Source: JACCZX01 sp963824935
GTDB lineage: Bacteria; Pseudomonadota; Gammaproteobacteria; Burkholderiales; Burkholderiaceae_F
Assembly: GCA_963824935.1 (NCBI GenBank)
Contig: CAWGRF010000010.1
Span: 1-64,000 of the forward strand
DNA length: 64,000 nucleotides
Reading direction: 5' to 3'
The position numbers and the translations under genes were made by a program. How positions within the stretch are numbered: the first letter of the stretch is position 1; each line of letters opens with the position of its first letter. Below the pieces are notes generated by a model. The model ran no database searches, was not told the DNA's origin, and saw only the letters and a list, made by a program, of their open reading frames with translations. This document shows positions 1-10,437 of this stretch, one piece after another.

Positions 1-26
1 GCGGGCGAGGGAGAAAATCGAGTACT

Positions 27-2439
27 TCATGTTGTCCGAAGCCGACCACCGCCCGGATCGAATGCCGCCTTAAGGCTCGCCGTTCCCGCGAACCGTTCCC
101 GCGCGATGTCGACTTCGACGCGCAAGCCTTCGATTTCGCCGATGTCGGTCGTCTCGAGGTAGGCAAGCGCAACCGGATGCCCGACGCGATAGCCAAACGC
201 GGCCGACGTCGTCTTGCCGATGATTCGATCACCGAGATAGATCGGCTCGTTGCCCAGTGGCACGGCACTCTCGTCGTCGAGAGCGATCGACGCGAGGCGG
301 GAGGCGACTCCTGCGTCGCGCCGGCGCGCGAGAGCGTCGCGTCCAATGAACGGCTTGCTCCAGTTGATGGCGAAGTCGACACCGGCTTCGAGCGGCGTGA
401 CATCGGCATCGAGGTCGTGACCCATTGCCAGGTAGCGCTTTTCGATTCGCATCGAGGTTTGCGCGTACATCCCGCTCGGGCGCGCACCCGCTTCGTACAG
501 CGCGTCGTAGAGCCGCAGCGCATCCTCGGTGCGGCAGGTCATCTCCCAGCCCGCCTCGCCGACATAGGACAGGCGCACGGCGCGCACCGGCACCCCGGCG
601 ATCACGTCCTCGGCATGACGAAAATAGCCGAGCGCATCGATCCAATCGGCGCCAACAGCGCGCACGATGCGCTTCGCCTCGGGCCCCATCAGCGCGAGCA
701 CCGCATAGCCTTCGGTCTCGTCCTCCAGCTTCACCCGCTCCTTCGCTTCAAGATGGCGCCGAAGCCAAGCGAGGTCGCGTTTGATCGCAGCGGTTCCGAC
801 GTAGAGTCGATACGCCTCGTCGGACAGGCGCAGCGCAGTGAGATCGCTCTCGAAACCCCCACGGTCGTTCAGCATCGCGGTGTAGATCGCCCGACCAGGT
901 GCCCGCGTCATGTCGTTCGCACACACGCGGTTCAGGAATCGCTCCGCATCGGCGCCTTCGACGCGAATCTTGCCGAAGGTCGATTGATCAAACAGCGCAG
1001 CGTGGTGATGAGCCTGTGCGACTTCACGTCCGACCTGATCGAACCACGGCGGCTTGCCGAACGTCAGCGCCGGATCACCGTCGCTGCCGAAGTAAAGTGG
1101 CCGCTCCCACCCGTACACCTGACCGAACTGCGCTTTCGCATCCTTCCATCGTGCGTCGAACGGTGATTGCCGCAGATTGCGAGCCGTGCTCCATTGCCGG
1201 CCCGGATAGCGCAATCTCGTAATGCCTGCCGAGCACTTCCGGCGCGCGCGCAGTCAGAGCCTCGACGCTGTTGACGCAGTCCGGAAATCGCTTCGGATCC
1301 GCTTCCGTCAAGTCGATCGGCGTATGGCCATGGACGATGCAGTGCGCGAGCGCCATGCCGGCACCGCCACCGGTCGCGACGCCGATCGAGTTCATTCCGC
1401 AGCCGAGGAACAAGCCGCGCGACTCGGCAGCCTCGCCGAGAAGGAACAAGCCATCGGGAGTGAAACTCTCGGGACCGTTCAGCATCATGCGCACTTCGGC
1501 CGTCTGCAGCACGGGCAAGCGATGCAACGCGCTTTGCATCAACGGCTCGAAGTGATCCCAGTCTTCGGGCAGCAGTTGAAACGCGAAGTCCTCACCGAGC
1601 CGGGCCGGATCGATCGGCTTCGCCCACGGCTCGAAGCAGCCCACCAGCAGACCCTGGGATTCGTCGCGGATGTAGAAGTAGCTGTCGTGGTCCGACAAGG
1701 TCGGCATGGGCCGCTCGGCGCCCGGCACTGGTTTGGTCAGCAGGTAGAAGTGCTCGCACGGCCACACCGGAGCCATGGTTCCGGCTATCGCCGCAACTCG
1801 GCGGCTCCAGAGTCCCGTGCACACTGCGATCGCTTCGCAGCGAATGCTTCCGCGCGCCGTTTCGACGCCTGCTATTCGGCCCCCTTTAGTCACGACGCCG
1901 GTGACAGCCGTGTCTTCGAAAATACGGGCACCACGCTTGCGCGCGCCCTTGACGAGCGCCGCGCACAGATCCGACGGACTGACGCGTCCATCGTCGGGCC
2001 ACCAGACCGCACCGATGACGTCGCTCGCGTTCATCAGCGGCCAGCGCTCCTTGGCCTCTCCGACGGAGATCGACTGCGCTCGCAAACCAAAGAGTGGCGC
2101 CTGCGCTTCCTGGCGACGGATGTGTACCACTCGGTCGGATGTAGTCGCAATCGACAGGGAGCCTTTGTTGATCCAGCCGGTCGCTTGCCCAGTCTCTGCT
2201 TCAAGCGCGGGATAGAGCGACACCGAGTACTTCACAAGCTCGGTCAAACCGCGACTCGAGCGCAGCGCGCGCACCTGTGCTGCCGAATGCCAGGTGGTAC
2301 CCGAGGTCAGCTTGTTACGCTCGAGCAAGATGGCATCGCGGACGCCGAGCTTCGCCAGGTGATACAGCGTCGAGCAGCCGATGACGCCGCCGCCGATGAC
2401 GACGACCGGGGCGTGCGAGGGAAGCATCGAATCGGTCAC
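27..2439 (-). CDS. FAD-dependent oxidoreductase fused to GcvT-like domain (dimethylglycine/sarcosine dehydrogenase-like), frameshifted
   Basis: The N-terminal half (minus strand from 2439) is a DAO-type FAD oxidoreductase: a Rossmann GGGVIG near residues 16-21 and a TSGTTWHSA segment typical of sarcosine/dimethylglycine dehydrogenases. The C-terminal half (27-1214, another frame) is an aminomethyltransferase/GcvT-like domain that would pass the one-carbon unit to tetrahydrofolate. The two frames meet at about 1205-1215, where the protein passes from GRHYEI to YPGRQWS. Removing one G there restores a single protein of about 805 residues, the usual length for this fusion. It is the last gene of a minus-strand operon and overlaps the ATPase gene by four bases. 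The substrate is inferred to be an N-methylated or secondary amino acid; the exact one cannot be read from sequence. The frame change is probably a sequencing indel. Confidence 0.85.
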
Positions 2440-3197
2440 AGAATCTGCGAAAGAAACGCGCGCGTCCTTTCCTTCTGTGGGTGGTCGAATAGTTCGGCGG
2501 GCGGGCCGGATTCGACGATCAGGCCGCCATCGGTGAAGTAGACATCATCGGCGAGCTCGCGCGCGAAGCGCATTTCGTGCGTGACCAACATGCATGTCAT
2601 TCCATCCTGCGCAAGTTCCCTTATCGTGTTCAGGACCTCCTTGACGGTTTCCGGATCGAGCGCGGCGGTGATCTCGTCGAACAGCATGACTTCGGGCCGC
2701 ATCGCGAGCGAACGCGCGATCGCGACCCGCTGCTGTTGTCCGCCGGATAGTTCGCCGGGATAGGCATCCGCCTTGGCGGAAAGTCCCACCTTCGCGAGCA
2801 GCGCGACGGCGCGCGCGTGTACCTCGTGCTTGTCTTCCTTCAGGACATGGACCGGCGCCATCATGACATTCTGCAGCGCCGTCTTGTGTGGGAAGAGGTT
2901 GTACTGCTGGAAGACGATCGAGACTTCCTTGCGCAGCGCGATTTTTTGCTGATCGGTGTGCAGCGTGTGCACGTCGAACGTGCCCACGCGAATGCTGCCG
3001 CGGTCGATCGGGACCAGGCCGTTGATGCATCGAAGCAGCGTCGACTTGCCGGAACCGGAGGGGCCGATGATGCACACGACCGCCCCCTTGGGCACATCCA
3101 TCGATATCCCCCTCAGAACCTGAATGGCGCCGAAGGATTGGTGCACATCGCGAAGACTGACGATGGGTTGCGCGTTTTCTGCCGGCATGGCGCTCAC
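2436..3197 (-). CDS. Polar amino acid ABC transporter ATPase (GlnQ/HisP type)
   Basis: A 253-residue ATPase that powers import through the two permeases encoded just upstream. Visible motifs are Walker A GPSGSGKST (residues 45-53), a Q-loop VFQQYN (about 96-100), signature LSGGQQQR (150-157), Walker B MLFDE (171-175) and the switch His in VTHEM (207). Length and motif spacing match the GlnQ/HisP family. The D-loop region reads DEITAALDPE, a mild variant of the usual DEPTSALDPE. The gene lies directly against the permease gene (3198) and overlaps the downstream oxidoreductase start by four bases, so transport and catabolism are probably co-transcribed. Substrate specificity is not determinable. 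Confidence 0.95.
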   Translation of the reverse strand: MSAMPAENAQPIVSLRDVHQSFGAIQVLRGISMDVPKGAVVCIIGPSGSGKSTLLRCINGLVPIDRGSIRVGTFDVHTLHTDQQKIALRKEVSIVFQQYNLFPHKTALQNVMMAPVHVLKEDKHEVHARAVALLAKVGLSAKADAYPGELSGGQQQRVAIARSLAMRPEVMLFDEITAALDPETVKEVLNTIRELAQDGMTCMLVTHEMRFARELADDVYFTDGGLIVESGPPAELFDHPQKERTRAFLSQIL

Positions 3198-4088
3198 TCA
3201 GTGATTGACGGCATATTTCGCTTCCAAACGCACGGTCCAGCGCGCGATCGGGTAGCAGTACAGAAAGAACCAGAACAGCACGTAGCTGTAGAACGCCAGC
3301 AACAGTCCCGGCCGGTTCTCGGCGCTCAACACCCTGCCCGTCAGCGTCATCATCTCTGCAACACCGACGATCGATGTCAGCACGGTCGCCATTGTGAGGA
3401 TCGCGTACAGATTCATCCACGGCGGCAACATGCGCTTGATGCATTGAGGCATGATGATCATCCACATCGTCTGCCGGCGATTGAATGCCAGCGACGCGGC
3501 CGATTCCCATTGCGCGGTCGGGATCGACTGCACGGCACCGCGCACGATCTCCGACACGTTCGCCATCACCGGCAGCGCCAGACCCAGTGTTGCTTTGATC
3601 CAGTCCGGAATCGGAACCGTGATGCCAAATATCGTGACCTGGAACGGCAACAGAAACATGCAATAGAACAACAGCACAAGCCAGGGTGCGTTGCGAAAGA
3701 AGTGCGTTGTGAACCACGCGCCTTTCCTGACTGGCGGCAGCAGCGAAATCTGCGCGAATCCCAGGAACATTCCTGCCAGTGTTCCCAACGTCATCGCCAC
3801 GGCGCTGATCGCAAGATTGAACAGGAAGCCACCGAGCAGCAACGGCGTCCACTTCCAGATCGTCGCCAGAATCGAAGGATGCCCGGGCTCAGCCTGCGCC
3901 TGCGCGACGCCGCAGCCGATCAAGAACAGCAGCAGCAGCGCCGCGCCGTGTGCCGGCCGAAGCCGCAGTGTGAAAAAGCCGGACGTGCGCTCGGCGACCG
4001 CCGAACACGCGATTCGCGTCGCCGACGGCATCAGCACCGGCAGGTCGGTCCCCCGCGGCAACGCTTCGTTCCAGCGGATACGGCTCAT
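3198..4088 (-). CDS. Polar amino acid ABC transporter permease (GlnP/HisQ type), extended N-terminus
   Basis: Inner-membrane permease of about 296 residues. The start at 4088 is chosen because it gives an ATGA overlap with the stop of the preceding permease gene; a longer open frame upstream is antisense noise. The N-terminal 45 residues are hydrophilic, followed by a hydrophobic segment ending in AQAQA that resembles a signal peptide or first membrane helix. The conserved core has the FFRNAPWLVLLF segment and an EAA-like loop (ESAASLAFNRRQT), both typical of HisMQ permeases. It forms a heteromeric pair with the 4085-4828 permease and the ATPase downstream. Confidence 0.9.
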   Translation of the reverse strand: MSRIRWNEALPRGTDLPVLMPSATRIACSAVAERTSGFFTLRLRPAHGAALLLLFLIGCGVAQAQAEPGHPSILATIWKWTPLLLGGFLFNLAISAVAMTLGTLAGMFLGFAQISLLPPVRKGAWFTTHFFRNAPWLVLLFYCMFLLPFQVTIFGITVPIPDWIKATLGLALPVMANVSEIVRGAVQSIPTAQWESAASLAFNRRQTMWMIIMPQCIKRMLPPWMNLYAILTMATVLTSIVGVAEMMTLTGRVLSAENRPGLLLAFYSYVLFWFFLYCYPIARWTVRLEAKYAVNH

Positions 4089-4828
4089 GTGCCGAACCCC
4101 GGCACCTTGATCGCGCGTTCCCAGCGGTGCATCACCCACACGAGGGTTCCGACGAGCAAGAAGTACGAGAGCAGCAACACGTTCATCATGACGGGTACGT
4201 TCAGTGCATCCGACCAGATCTGGCTCGAGACGTACAGCATCTCCGGCACCGCGATCGCGTAAGCCAGTGTCGTCGTCTTGACCAGGTTGACTAGGTTGTT
4301 GTTCAGCGCAGGCAGGCTGATGCGAAACGCCAGCGGCAACACGATGAACAGGTACGTTCGCGTGCGGCTGAACCCGAGCGATTCGGCCGCCTCGATCGTC
4401 GTCTTCGGTACGGCTTCGACTCCTGAGCGGAAAATCTCGACATTGAACGCGCCGGCGAAAAAGGACAGCGACACGATTGCCCACGTGACGTTGCTTACGA
4501 CCGGCACCGCGGTGCCGCTCGCGCTGGTCGCAGTCAGAAGGCTGCCGATGCCAAAGTAGAAAAAGTAAATCTGGACCAGTGGCGGCGTGTTGCGAAAAAA
4601 CTGGATGTACCAGTAAACGATCTTGCGCGTCAGCCGCAGGCGGGAGCCCTGCAGCCAGGCGCCGACGACTCCGATCAGCACGCTCGCAACGATGCAGATC
4701 GCCGCCAGCCGAAGGGTCATTAAAAAGCCGCTGACAAAGCGGCGCCGATCGAAAGAATCGTAAAGAATCGTGAGATTGATTCCGCTCGCATCGTTGAACG
4801 CGCGGAACCAATCCCAGAACGACTGCAC
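4085..4828 (-). CDS. Polar amino acid ABC transporter permease (HisM type)
   Basis: A 247-residue inner-membrane permease. The FFRNTPPLVQIYFFYFGIG segment and the EAA loop (EAAESLGFSRTRT) are hallmarks of the His/Glu/Gln/Arg/opine permease family. Several hydrophobic helices are evident. It is second in the transport part of the operon, after the binding protein, and its stop overlaps the next permease start. Together these genes encode a complete importer. Confidence 0.93.
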   Translation of the reverse strand: MQSFWDWFRAFNDASGINLTILYDSFDRRRFVSGFLMTLRLAAICIVASVLIGVVGAWLQGSRLRLTRKIVYWYIQFFRNTPPLVQIYFFYFGIGSLLTATSASGTAVPVVSNVTWAIVSLSFFAGAFNVEIFRSGVEAVPKTTIEAAESLGFSRTRTYLFIVLPLAFRISLPALNNNLVNLVKTTTLAYAIAVPEMLYVSSQIWSDALNVPVMMNVLLLSYFLLVGTLVWVMHRWERAIKVPGFGT

Positions 4829-4912
4829 TGGCCCTCTCAGTCAGAGGCGACTACCGGACAAGCCCAGGCACGATCCCGTGCCGCGCCTGCGCCTGCCGCT
4901 TCGCGCAGATGG

Positions 4913-5719
4913 CTATTTGTATTTCGCGTTCATTTCCTGCGCAAACTTGGTGGGCTTGATGCCCCACTTCTTTTCAAGTTGCTGAATAAAGCCGGTCTTG
5001 TGCCAGTCGATCGTTGTCTTCGCCATGAATTCGACCAGGTCCTTTTCACCCTGCTTGACTGCAATGCCCCAGGGAGCGAAGAGGATCGAATCGAGCGGCA
5101 TTTCGTAAGCACTCCATTCGGGCTTCAGCATCTCGCCGACAATTGCCGTGTCGTCGTACGCGAAGGCAAGGCAGTTGCCGTTCCTGAGCGCCGTATAGAC
5201 CTCCGCAGTGCCCGGAAAGGCCACGCCGTCGACGCCGTACTTTTCCTGCAGTTCCTTGTTGTAGAACGCCCCCTGGATCAGGCACACCTTCTTGCCTTTG
5301 AGCTGGTCCCAGCCGGTTATGCGCGCGGACTTCGGCGCCAGCACGTTGAGGCCCGACCCGTAGTAGTTGGGGTCGACGAAGTCGACGATCTTGCGGCGAT
5401 CCGGTGTGTCGCTGGTCGTAGCGATCATCAGATCGATCTTGCCTTGTTGCAGAAACTGGATGCGGTTGGATGCGACGACCGGCACGAGCTCCAGCTTGAC
5501 CCCGAGCCGCTTCGCCACATCTGCCGCCAGGTCTGCCTCTAAGCCGACGATCTTGCCCGACGGATCGAGGTACCCGAACGGCCGGTAATCGGCCTTGGTG
5601 CCCACGACCAAAACGCCTTTCTTCTTGATGTCGTCCAAAACGCCCGCGCGCGCCGCCGTGATTCCCATCACGCTGAGCGTCAGGCCGGCGGCCACCACAC
5701 AAATGAGTTTCTTCAACAT
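4913..5719 (-). CDS. Periplasmic amino acid-binding protein (SBP_bac_3)
   Basis: About 268 residues from the chosen start at 5719. A GAGGAAGAG ribosome site sits a few bases upstream, and the start is followed directly by a signal peptide (MLKK, hydrophobic core, cleavage after about ARA at residue 25). An open frame extends upstream to 5785 but lacks such features. The mature protein has family-3 binding-protein traits: KGVLVVGTKADYRPFG at the N-terminus and GLEADLAADVAKRLG in lobe 1. It delivers substrate to the permeases at 3198-4828. It stands first in the transport segment, with the aminotransferase gene about 100 bases upstream on the same strand. Confidence 0.93.
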   Translation of the reverse strand: MLKKLICVVAAGLTLSVMGITAARAGVLDDIKKKGVLVVGTKADYRPFGYLDPSGKIVGLEADLAADVAKRLGVKLELVPVVASNRIQFLQQGKIDLMIATTSDTPDRRKIVDFVDPNYYGSGLNVLAPKSARITGWDQLKGKKVCLIQGAFYNKELQEKYGVDGVAFPGTAEVYTALRNGNCLAFAYDDTAIVGEMLKPEWSAYEMPLDSILFAPWGIAVKQGEKDLVEFMAKTTIDWHKTGFIQQLEKKWGIKPTKFAQEMNAKYK

Positions 5720-5815
5720 GTCTCTTCCTCGCCCTTGATGAAATTTGTATTCGGAACCCGTTGATCCATCAACAGTTGTGAACAATGCGCCGCACCGCGC
5801 CGGCCGTCAACGTCC

Positions 5816-7173
5816 TCAGGCGGATCGTCGCGCTAGCGTTTTCCCCGCTATAGACCGCGCAGCCAGCGCATCTTTGGTTTCCACCAATGCCTGATCGAAA
5901 ATGGTCATTGCGAGATCGATGTCCGCCTTGGTCACCGTCAACGGCGGCGCGATGCGCCACACGGAACCGCGCTCGGGCCGCCGGCGAATGTTCATGCTGA
6001 GTCCCAGTTCCAGGCATCGCTGCGTGGTCAGCGCACCGAGCTCGTGATGTGGCTCGCGCGTCTCGCGATCTTGCACCAGTTCGATTCCGCGCAGCAGGCC
6101 CATCCCGCGCACGTCGCCGATCTCTTCGTGCCGGCTCTGCAATTCACGCAGCCCGTCAGCGAGGTATTCGCCCATGTCGCGGCTGCGTTGCAGAAGGTGT
6201 TCGCTTTCGATCGTTTTGAGCACAGCCAGGCCGACGGCCGACGGCAGCGGGTCGGACACATGCGACGTGTAGAACGCGAAGCCCCGCCGATGGCAGACTT
6301 CCTCGACCTCGTCGTTCGTAATAACGGCGGCCAGCGGCATGCCACCCCCAAGCGTTTTCGACACGGTCATGATGTCCGGCGTCACCTGCAGATGCGTCGC
6401 CGCGAACCAGTGGCCAAGGCGGCCGAATGCCGTCTGCGCTTCGTCGAAGATCAGCAGCATGCCGCGCTTTTTCGCTTCCGCCCGCAGCGCATCGAAGTAG
6501 CCGTCGGGCGGAACGAGCACACCGCCGGCGCTGATCACCGGTTCCGCGATGACGGCCGCCGGTGCGCCCGCCGACTGCATGTCGTACATCTCGAAGCCGA
6601 TCTTCATGCACGTGCGGTCGCATTGGTCACGGCAGTGCTTGACCGGGCAGCGATAGGCATTCGGCTCGGGGATCACGAACGTACCGGGCATCGCCGGGAC
6701 CGTACCCCTTGCGATCGCTGGCGAACGAAACCGAGCCTGAGTTGCCGGTGACACCATGCCACGAGCCGCCAAGCCCAATCACTTCGAACCCGCCCGTGTA
6801 CAGCTTGGCCATTTTGATGTGCCGCTTCGTTGCTTTCGCTGCCGGTGTTCAGCAGAAGCGATTTCCGCAGCGGTCTGGGAACGATTCTCGATAACGCCTC
6901 TGCGAGTTGAACGACGCTGCGCGGGATCATTCCCGAAAACAGATGCAGTGCGGTATCGCAGCTCTTCTTGATCGCGGCCACGATGTTCGGATGGCTGTGT
7001 CCGACGGTGGCACACATCTGACCCGACGTGAAGTCCAGAATTTTCTTGCCGGTGGCGTCCCAGACATAGCAGCCTTGCGCCTTCTCCACCATTTCCGGAT
7101 AGACGTCGCCGCCGTATCGAATCAGATTGTCGCGAAAACTGTGCGTTGCTTCGTTTTCCGTCGTCATGTCCAT
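5816..7173 (-). CDS. Class III PLP aminotransferase (dialkylglycine decarboxylase/omega-transaminase-like), two frame changes
   Basis: A PLP enzyme of about 450 residues read from three frames. The N-terminal part (7173-6830) runs from MDMTTENE through GHSHPNIVAA to NTGSESNEAA. A middle part (about 6812-6730) has GGSWHGVTG. The C-terminal part (about 6725-5816) has the aspartate motif LIFDEAQTAFGR and the PLP-lysine motif TVSKTLGGGMP. All family blocks are present in order, so two indels within about 120 bases explain the breaks. The closest family by eye is 2,2-dialkylglycine decarboxylase or a related subgroup-II transaminase. It heads the minus-strand operon for the ABC importer and FAD/GcvT oxidoreductase, which suggests it processes the imported amino compound. 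The start is 7173 or 7167. Confidence 0.82.
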
Positions 7174-7257
7174 CCGTCCACTCTGCAATGGCAGGCTGCT
7201 TGTCTGATGCCGCGCCGCATTCTTACACTGTCTTGCTCGATCGCCCACGTCCCGTAA

Positions 7258-7494
7258 ATGACGCCGAATACCTACCGTCGCCAGGTCAAGGAAGTACTGG
7301 TCACCATCCGCGACCTTGCCGAGGAAGGCATGACGTGCATGCTGGTGACGCACGAGATGGGATTCGCGCGTGAGCTCGCCGACCACATCTATTTCACCGA
7401 ACGCGGCGTCATCGTCGAGGACGGACCGCCTGAGCAGTTCTTCAAGGAGGCAAAGGACCCGCGCACGCGGGAGTTCCTGAGCCAGATTCTGTAG
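7258..7494 (+). pseudogene. C-terminal fragment of a GlnQ-type ABC ATPase
   Basis: The 78-residue frame matches only the last third of a polar amino acid ABC ATPase: EVLVTIRDLAEEGMTCMLV, the H-loop THEMGFARELAD, and the terminal REFLSQIL shared with the complete ATPase at 2436-3197. Walker A, signature and Walker B are absent, and the first few residues are unrelated. It is probably a 5'-truncated relic of a second copy of the transporter operon, left in the divergent junction between the minus- and plus-strand clusters. It cannot be a functional ATPase. Confidence 0.8.
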
Positions 7495-7508
7495 GCGAAC
7501 CTGCGCTG

Positions 7509-8006
7509 ATGGATATTGACGCCTTCTTGCGCGAACGCGGCATTCATGCGGAGCGTCACGAGCACGCGCCGGTGATGACGGTGGAAGAGTCGGAGCGGCT
7601 CGTGCCCCGGCTGCCCGGCACCAAGACGAAGAACCTGTTCTTGCGCGACAGGAAAGGATTGCGTCACTTCCTGGTGACCGTCCCGCACGATCTCGCGGTC
7701 GATCTGAACGCGCTGGGGACGATTCTTGGTGCGGGTCGGCTCGGATTCGGATCGCCAGATCGATTGCAAAAATATCTTGGCATCACCCCTGGATCGGTCA
7801 GCCTGCTCGCACTTTGCAACGACGCGGGCGGTGCGGTCGAATTCGTCATCGATCGCGCGCTGTGGGCGGTGCCGGCGCTGCAGGCGCATCCGCTGATCAA
7901 CACCGCCACGCTGATCCTTTCGCATGCGGATCTCGAGCGCTTCGTCGCGGCGACTGGTCACTCGCCGCAGATTGTCGATGTGCCATCCGCGTCGAAGGTC
8001 GCATGA
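7509..8006 (+). CDS. YbaK/ProX-type aminoacyl-tRNA deacylase
   Basis: A 165-residue protein of the YbaK/ProRS editing-domain superfamily, ProX (PrdX) subgroup. It has the EHAPVMTVEES opening, the conserved GTKTKNLFLRDRKG strand, and a C-terminal segment with NDAGGAVEFVID. Family members hydrolyse mischarged tRNA, such as Ala-tRNA(Pro), in the cytoplasm. The length is normal. It is followed with an ATGA overlap by the second FAD/GcvT oxidoreductase, so the two are co-transcribed, perhaps by chance. Confidence 0.88.
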   Translation: MDIDAFLRERGIHAERHEHAPVMTVEESERLVPRLPGTKTKNLFLRDRKGLRHFLVTVPHDLAVDLNALGTILGAGRLGFGSPDRLQKYLGITPGSVSLLALCNDAGGAVEFVIDRALWAVPALQAHPLINTATLILSHADLERFVAATGHSPQIVDVPSASKVA

Positions 8007-10425
8007 AGACTCACGTGCAAGTCGCTGTGATCGGCGGTGGTGTCGTCGGCACGAGCGTTCTCTACCACCTCACGAAAGCGGGCTGGACCGATGTCGTGCT
8101 GCTCGAGCGCGATGAGCTGACTTCCGGCTCGACCTGGCATGCGGCCGGCGGCATGCATACGCTGAACGGCGATCCCAACGTCGCCAAGCTGCAGAAGTAC
8201 ACGATCCAGCTGTATCACGACCTCGAGGCCGAGTCCGGTCAATCGTGCGGGATTCACATCACCGGCGGCATCGACCTCGCGGGCACGCGCGAGCGGATGG
8301 ATTTTCTGAAGCTCGCGGTAGCACGCGGCCGCTACCTGGGGCTCGATATGGAACTCGTTTCGATCGACGAGGCCGCGCGGCTCTTTCCGCTGATGGAGAA
8401 GAAACACTTCGTCGGCGCGCTGTACAACCCGCTCGAAGGCCATGTCGATCCCGCGGGCGTCACGCAGGCGTATGCGAAGGCTGCTCGCAATCGCGGGGCC
8501 GAGGTGTACCGCTTCAATCGCGTGCTCGACCTCGTGGCACGAACGGATGGCCACTGGGATGTGATCACCGAGAAGGGCACGCTCGTCGCGCAGCACGTGG
8601 TGAATGCAGGTGGTCTGTGGGCGCGCGAAGTGGGCCGCATGACCGGACTCGAATTACCTGTGCTGGCGATGGAGCACCACTATCTCGTCACCGGCGAGAT
8701 TCCCGCAGTCGTGGCGTCGCCGAAGGAGGTGCTGCACGTGATCGACTTCGAGGGCGAGATCTACATGCGACAGGAAGGCCGCGGCATGCTGATCGGAACC
8801 TACGAAAAAGCGGGCGTGCCGTGGTCCGCGAACGAGACGCCATGGAATTTCACGCATGAGCTGCTGCCACCCGACCTCGATCGCATCGCGCCGAGTCTCG
8901 AAGTGGGATTCGCGCATTTCCCCGCGCTGGAGAACGCCGGCATCAAGCGCATCGTCAATGGTCCGTTCACGTTTGCACCGGATGGCAATCCGCTGATCGG
9001 ACCGGTCCGCGGACTATCCAACTATTGGGTCGCCTGCGGCGTGATGGCCGGGTTCAGCCAGGGCGGTGGCGTGGGCCTGGCGCTCGCGAACTGGATGGTG
9101 CACGGCGACCCCGGCTTCGATGTATGGGCGATGGACGTCGCGCGCTTCGGCGACTGGGCCACGATGTCGTACACGAACGCCAAGGTGCGCGAGAATTATT
9201 CGCGGCGCTTTCGCATTCGCTTTCCCAACGAGGAATTACCTGCCGCGCGACCCGGTACGCACGACGCCGGTCTACGACCTGCTGCAGGAGCGGCGCGCAG
9301 TGTTCGGCGCTGCATTCGGGCTGGAGCACGCGCTGTGGTTCGCACCAACGGGATGCCGATCCCGTCGAGGACGTGACGTTCCGGCGATCCAACGCGCACG
9401 GCCCGGTGCGCGAAGAATGCGCGGCAGTGCGCAACGCGGTCGGACTGCTCGAGATCGCGACGTTCGCCAAGTACGAGGTCAGCGGCGCCGGCGCGGAGTC
9501 ATGGCTGAACCATCTGCTCGCGAACCGGCTTCCGCGCGAAGGGCGGATCTCGCTCACGCCGATGCTCAATCACAACGGCAAGCTGATCGGCGATTTCACC
9601 GTCGCCAATGCCGGCGGCAACCATTACTTCCTGTTCGGTTCCGGCATCGCCGAGGAGTATCACCTGCGCTGGTTCGAATCGCATTTGCCGGCCTCCCGAC
9701 GTCGCGCTTCGCTCGTTGCGCACGGAACTGCTGGGATTTGCGATCGCCGGGCCGCGCGCGCGTGACCTGCTTGGCGACGCTATGCGCAGACGATGTTGGC
9801 AACGCGACGTTTCCGTTTCTTTCGTTTCGCAAGACCGAAGTGGCGAGCGTGCCGGCGTGGGTCGGCCGCATCTCGTTCACCGGCGAGTTGGGCTACGAGA
9901 TCTGGGTGCCCGCCGATTGCCAGCGCGCGCTGTACGCAGCGCTGTTGGAGGCAGGCGGAAACTTCGGTCTGCGCCACTTTCGGCGCACGCGCACTGCATT
10001 CGTTGCGGCTGGAAAAAAGTTTCGGCAACTGGGCGCGCGAGTACCGGCCAATCTACTCACCAAGCGAGGCCGGCCTCGATCGTTTCATCGATTTGAATAA
10101 GGGTGATTTCATCGGCCGTGCCGCCGCGCTGCGCGAACGCGACGCCGGTCCCGAGCGGCGATTAGTGACGCTGGTGGTCGATGCCGCCGACGCGGACGCG
10201 ATCGGCGACGAGCCCGTTTGGCACGATGGCCAGGTCGTAGGATGGGTCACGTCGGGCGGCTACGGTCATTGCGTCGGCAAGTCGATCGCGCTCGCGTACG
10301 TTCCCGCTTCACTCGCCGACGCCGCCAACGGTTTCGAGGTTGAAATCCTGGGCGAGCGCCGGGCGGCCAGCCTAACTGTGCGCCCGCTGCACGACCCCAC
10401 AGGCAGCCGGATGCGGCTCTCCTGA
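8003..10425 (+). CDS. Second FAD-dependent oxidoreductase-GcvT fusion (dimethylglycine/sarcosine dehydrogenase-like), several frame changes
   Basis: A paralogue of the gene at 27-2439. Starting at 8003 (ATGA overlap with the deacylase), it has FAD-binding GGGVVG at residues 11-16 and TSGSTWHAAGG, then intact oxidoreductase sequence to about 9235. The GcvT-like half continues in other frames: 9372-9690 (EDVTFRRSNAHGPVREECAA), about 9690-9830, about 9830-9990 (WVGRISFTGELGYEIW) and 10040-10425 (ending PTGSRMRLS). At least three or four single-base shifts are needed, yet total length (about 807 residues) matches the family. Either this stretch is error-rich or the gene is beginning to decay. The role is inferred as oxidative demethylation with one-carbon transfer to folate. 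Confidence 0.8.
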
Positions 10426-10437
10426 TTGTCTCCGAAG

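Noticed and set aside
2817..4262. Long plus-strand open frame opposite the ABC permease genes
   Set aside because: It is antisense to two recognised permeases and the ATPase, has Arg/Gln/His-rich low-complexity sequence, and no conserved motif; a GC-rich shadow frame.
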